Of a DNA stretch of 64,000 bases, positions 60,856 through 64,000 are shown piece by piece. The first letter of the stretch is position 1; every line of letters begins with the position of its first letter. Origin of the DNA: JAHFRG01 sp036522275 (lineage in GTDB: Bacteria; Pseudomonadota; Gammaproteobacteria; Burkholderiales; JAHFRG01). The notes under the pieces are model-generated. The model did no database searches. It was not told where the DNA came from and saw only the letters and a program-made list of their open reading frames with translations. A program made the translations under genes and the position numbers. The DNA lies in NCBI GenBank assembly GCA_036522275.1, contig DATDGC010000003.1, forward strand, positions 1 to 64,000, read 5' to 3'.

Positions 60856-61563
60856 ATGGCTAAAATGATGCGCAAGCAAAGCGGTTTTACCCTGATTGAA
60901 ATCGCCATCGTGCTGGTGATTATCGGCTTGCTTTTAGGTGGTGTGCTGAAAGGACAGGAACTCATCACCAGCGCCAGGGTGAGGAACGTCATCAGCCAGC
61001 AGGACGGCATCAAGGCGGCTTTCTTCGGGTTCCAGGACCGCTACCGCGCCCTGCCCGGTGATTACCCTGGCGTGCAGGCAAACGCCAACATTCCCAACGT
61101 GGCCGCGATCATCGGCGGCAACGGTGACGGCCAGATACTCAATGCTGGCGGCAACAATGAACAGACGATGGCCTGGACGCACTTGTCGCACGCGGGTTTT
61201 CTCACCGGCAGTTACAATATGACAACCGCGACCGATGCCGTCTCCGCGGCCAACACTCCGGCCAATACTTACAACGCTTTTCTGCAACTCATCTACGACA
61301 ACGTTTACAGCATCACTACCGGCGACCCGGGGCCGAGCAACCGCCATAATCTGAAGACGGGCAACCAGGTACCGGTTGAAATCTTGACCGAAGTGGACCG
61401 CAAGATTGACGACGCCAATCCCGGGCGCGGTTCGTTCCGCTTCAGCGTATACGGCAGCCCAGGCACCACCGCACCCACTGCTGCAACCTGCGCCGACGCC
61501 ACTATCGCAAACTGGCTTACCACCAGCGGCCAAACCGATTGCGGCGCTGCCAGCCTGTTCTAG
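60856..61563 (+). CDS. Prepilin-type pilin, candidate major subunit
   Basis: 235 residues. The class III signal is MAKMMRKQSGFTLIEIAIVL, with the cleavage site after Gly10 and Glu5 present. The helix continues into QGELI-like KGQELITSARVRNVISQQDG and the globular domain has FGFQDRYRALPGDYPG and GGNGDGQI. It ends with two cysteines (ATCADATIANW, TDCGAA) that could form a C-terminal disulfide loop as in type IV pilins. The ATG at 60856 (or 60865) gives a leader of normal length; the frame upstream is open but outside the predicted transcript. It has its own sigma-54 promoter and terminator, as expected of a highly expressed pilin. Confidence 0.9.
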   Translation: MAKMMRKQSGFTLIEIAIVLVIIGLLLGGVLKGQELITSARVRNVISQQDGIKAAFFGFQDRYRALPGDYPGVQANANIPNVAAIIGGNGDGQILNAGGNNEQTMAWTHLSHAGFLTGSYNMTTATDAVSAANTPANTYNAFLQLIYDNVYSITTGDPGPSNRHNLKTGNQVPVEILTEVDRKIDDANPGRGSFRFSVYGSPGTTAPTAATCADATIANWLTTSGQTDCGAASLF

Positions 61564-61579
61564 CAAGATCTGCGAAATT

Positions 61580-61608
61580 AAAAAAGCCTGCTTGCTGCGG
61601 GCTTTTTT
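61580..61608. terminator. Bidirectional rho-independent terminator
   Basis: A 12-bp stem (AAAAAAGCCTGC with GCGGGCTTTTTT, one wobble pair) with a 5-base loop TTGCT. A T-run follows in both directions. It lies between the convergent prepilin gene (stop 61563) and the antiporter gene (stop 61622) and should end both transcripts. Confidence 0.9.
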
Positions 61609-61621
61609 ATCGCCAAAAGAT

Positions 61622-63589
61622 TCATCCCTGCATTAATTTGATCTCTGCAGCCGCGAGGTTGTCTTCGGTTCCCAACAGCACCATTACATCGCCCGCTTCG
61701 ATGCGCATGTCCGAAGAAGGAGCAAGTCCGCGGATATTACCCTTCCTGATCGCGGTTACTTCAACAGAATAATTTGCCAGATTGATTTCCCCGAGCGTTT
61801 TGCCTACCGCCGCCGCACCCGGGCTAATCACCACGGACTGCAATCGCGGTTGCAGCTTTTCGCTGCCAGGCTCAGTCTCGTCAGTAATGCCATGGAAAAA
61901 ACCGCGAAACAGGTCGTAACGCCGCTCGCGGGTTTCCCGTATGCGCCTCAGTACACGATTTAACGGCACGCCCAGCAGCATCAGCGCGTGCGAAGCGAGC
62001 ATCAGGCTTCCTTCCATGATTTCCGCCACCACTTCCGTGGCGCCCGCCTGTTTGAGCCGCTCCAAATCAGCATCATCCACAGTGCGCACCAGCACCGGCA
62101 GATAGGGCCGTATTTTTTGAACATGGCTTAAGATTTTTAATGCCAGCTGCACATTGGATTCCGCCACGACCAGCGCTTTGGCGCGCATCAAGCCCGCAGC
62201 GATCAGCACTTCGTACCTGCCGGCATCGCCATAGACCACGTTCTCACCCGCCGCTGCCGCTTCTTTTATCCGTTGCGGGTCGAGATCCAGCGCCACAAAA
62301 GGGATATTTTCCTGCTCCAGGAAACGCGCCAGATTCTGCCCGCTGCGCCCATAACCGCAGATGATCACGTGCTGCTCCTCTGCCATGGTTTGCACCGCGA
62401 TGTTATGCAATTGCATAGCGCGGTTCATCCACTCCGCGCCGCTGAAATGCAGCACCAGGTGTTCGCTTCTCTCGATGATGAACGGCGCAGCGAGCATCGA
62501 AAGCAGCATGGCGGCGAGAACTACTTGTATGACGGCAGGATCGAGCAGTTGCAGGCCTGCCGCCTGCCACAACAACACGAAACCAAATTCCCCGGCTTGC
62601 GCTAAGCACAATGCGGTGCGCAGTGCAATCCCTGGCTGGCTGCCGAACATGCGGCTCAAGCCCGCGATCAGGAGAACCTTCAGCAACACCAGCGCCGTGA
62701 GCAAGCCGCCCACCGCAAGCCAGTTCTGCAGCACAACCCTGATATCAAGCAACATGCCGATGGTAACGAAGAACAACCCTAGCAGCACGTCGCGAAACGG
62801 CTTGATGTCGGCCTCCACCTGATAGCGGTATTCGGTTTCCGAAATCAGCATCCCCGCGAGAAAGGCACCCAGTGCCAGCGACAAGCCCGCCATGTCGGTG
62901 AGAAAAGCCAGGCCGAGGGTAATCAGCAGTACGTTGAGCACGAACAGCTCGGGTGATTTTTGCCTTGCCACCAGATGAAACCACGCACGCATCAACCGCT
63001 GCCCAAAAAACAGCAGCACGGTCAGCGCCACCACGGCTTTCAGCGCGGCAATACCCAGCGCGGAAGTCATGCCGCTTCCTTCCGCCAATGCCGGCACAAT
63101 GATGAGGAACGGCACCACCGCCAAATCCTGAAACAGCAACACACCGATTATTTGCCTGCCGTGTTGCGTGGGAAGCTCGAGGCGTTCCGCCAGCATTTTG
63201 CTGACAATGGCAGTGGAAGACATGGCAAGCGCCCCGCCGAGCGCGAGGCCCGCTTGCCATTCCAAACCCAGCGCGAGACTGCTGAGCAAGACAATCAGCA
63301 AGGTGAACACCACTTGCGCGGCGCCCAGGCCGAACACGATGCGGCGCATGGTGATGAGCTTCGGCAGGCTGAATTCCAGGCCGATGCTGAACATCAGGAA
63401 CACCACGCCGAATTCCGCAAGGTAGCGCGTCTCTTGCGCTTCGTGTATCCAAGAGAGCGCATGCGGGCCGATGACGATGCCAACCAGCAAATAACCCAGC
63501 AGCGGCGGCAGCTTAAGCTGCCGGAACAGCACCACCACCAGAACTGCAGCGGCAAGCAGAATCAACACCAGTTGCAACGTAGTGTGCAT
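61622..63589 (-). CDS. KefB/KefC-type monovalent cation:proton antiporter
   Basis: Inner-membrane antiporter of 655 residues from the ATG at 63589 (MHTTLQLVLILL). A CPA2-type transport domain with 12-13 helices (about 1-385; LLGYLLVGIVIGPHAL, GVVFLMFSIGLEFSL) is followed by an RCK/TrkA-N domain (about 410-530; VIICGYGRSGQNLARFL) and a TrkA-C domain (about 570-650). RCK domains bind nucleotides and gate K+ efflux. I rejected a 77-codon upstream extension because it overlaps the kdsD start region. The glutathione-gated KefFG partner is not nearby, so substrate (K+ or Na+) is uncertain. Confidence 0.93.
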   Translation of the reverse strand: MHTTLQLVLILLAAAVLVVVLFRQLKLPPLLGYLLVGIVIGPHALSWIHEAQETRYLAEFGVVFLMFSIGLEFSLPKLITMRRIVFGLGAAQVVFTLLIVLLSSLALGLEWQAGLALGGALAMSSTAIVSKMLAERLELPTQHGRQIIGVLLFQDLAVVPFLIIVPALAEGSGMTSALGIAALKAVVALTVLLFFGQRLMRAWFHLVARQKSPELFVLNVLLITLGLAFLTDMAGLSLALGAFLAGMLISETEYRYQVEADIKPFRDVLLGLFFVTIGMLLDIRVVLQNWLAVGGLLTALVLLKVLLIAGLSRMFGSQPGIALRTALCLAQAGEFGFVLLWQAAGLQLLDPAVIQVVLAAMLLSMLAAPFIIERSEHLVLHFSGAEWMNRAMQLHNIAVQTMAEEQHVIICGYGRSGQNLARFLEQENIPFVALDLDPQRIKEAAAAGENVVYGDAGRYEVLIAAGLMRAKALVVAESNVQLALKILSHVQKIRPYLPVLVRTVDDADLERLKQAGATEVVAEIMEGSLMLASHALMLLGVPLNRVLRRIRETRERRYDLFRGFFHGITDETEPGSEKLQPRLQSVVISPGAAAVGKTLGEINLANYSVEVTAIRKGNIRGLAPSSDMRIEAGDVMVLLGTEDNLAAAEIKLMQG

Positions 63590-63728
63590 CGCAGGTTTTC
63601 CATATTGACCGATCCAATGATGCCGCAATGCGCATGAAATGCAAGTGGCGGCGGCATAAGTAACGCCTCCTGTCCGGCTATGGCTGCCGCAAACAGTGTC
63701 CGGGGCGCCTTCTGCTATACTTGCGGCG

Positions 63729-64000
63729 ATGAGCACCATGAAAAATCCCACCAAGCCTGCGCTGCCGAAAGCGCTCACTCTGGCGCGGCAAGTGCTGGAA
63801 ATCGAAGCGCGCGGCATCACTGCTTTAATCGAGCGGCTGGATCACCATTTTGCGCGCGCAGTGGAGTTGATGCTGCAATGCCGTGGACGGGTAGTGGTCA
63901 GCGGGATTGGCAAATCCGGCCACATCGCGCGCAAAATCGCATCTACCTTGGCAAGCACGGGCACACCCGCGTTTTTTGTGCATCCCGCGGAAGCGAGTCA
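63729..64000 (+). CDS. kdsD: Arabinose-5-phosphate isomerase (partial, 3' end outside window)
   Basis: Converts ribulose-5-phosphate to arabinose-5-phosphate, the first step to KDO of lipopolysaccharide. The first 90 codons read LARQVLEIEARGITALIERL and VVVSGIGKSGHIARKIASTL, the start of the SIS domain with its Ser/Gly phosphate loop. It continues past 64000, so the C-terminal CBS domains are not seen. The ATG at 63729 is the likely start. It is divergent from the antiporter, as often in betaproteobacteria, where kdsC and lptCAB would follow. Confidence 0.9.
   Translation, partial: MSTMKNPTKPALPKALTLARQVLEIEARGITALIERLDHHFARAVELMLQCRGRVVVSGIGKSGHIARKIASTLASTGTPAFFVHPAEAS

Overview
The window looks like chromosome of a betaproteobacterium, most likely in or near the Nitrosomonadales. 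This rests on gene order and protein similarity recognised by eye, not on a search. The run mlaFEDCB - yadGH-type ABC transporter - bolA/ibaG - murA - hisGDCBHAFIE - hinT - tatABC, then htrA and petABC - sspAB, is a typical betaproteobacterial backbone. Almost everything from 1 to 42416 is on the minus strand. From 42573 to 61563 nearly everything is on the plus strand.

Region 1 (1-9431, minus) is a signalling operon: a CHASE2 Ser/Thr kinase, a PP2C phosphatase, a two-FHA-domain protein, a CHASE2 class III nucleotide cyclase, the remnant of a cyclic-nucleotide phosphodiesterase-like gene, and a GAF-domain PilB/GspE-type ATPase that runs off the left edge. Together they could couple protein phosphorylation and cAMP to a type IV pilus or secretion motor. 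Region 2 (9650-21298, minus) is central and C1 metabolism: a TerC-family membrane protein, formate-tetrahydrofolate ligase, an NAD-type formate dehydrogenase with a fused gamma-beta subunit, succinyl-CoA synthetase and malic enzyme. A tRNA-Thr(UGT) follows.

Region 3 (21447-42416) is the conserved backbone: sspBA, the cytochrome bc1 genes, a damaged PH-domain gene, an HtrA protease, tatABC, hinT, the complete his operon, murA, a BolA protein, an ABC-2 exporter and the mla lipid-transport operon. A 277-bp repeat with terminal inverted repeats and TA flanks lies between hinT and tatA. A one-ended relative at 43313 supplies the last base of an ABC ATPase stop codon.

Region 4 (42573-61563) is an MSHA-like pilus or secretion locus: ExeA/MshM-like ATPase, MshL secretin, MshN-like TPR protein, MshE ATPase, MshG platform, a PilM/PilN-like fusion, PilO- and PilP-like proteins and several pseudopilins. 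A sigma-54-type response regulator starts the block and a histidine kinase on the opposite strand ends it. A good -24/-12 promoter precedes the last prepilin, suggesting that this two-component pair controls the pilin. An ABC ATPase and an ABC-2 permease lie on either side of the block. Region 5 (61622-64000) holds a KefB-type antiporter divergent from the start of kdsD.

No CRISPR array, prophage or complete insertion sequence was seen. No gene-free stretch exceeds about 300 bases; the largest (28669-28963) is filled by the repeat element.
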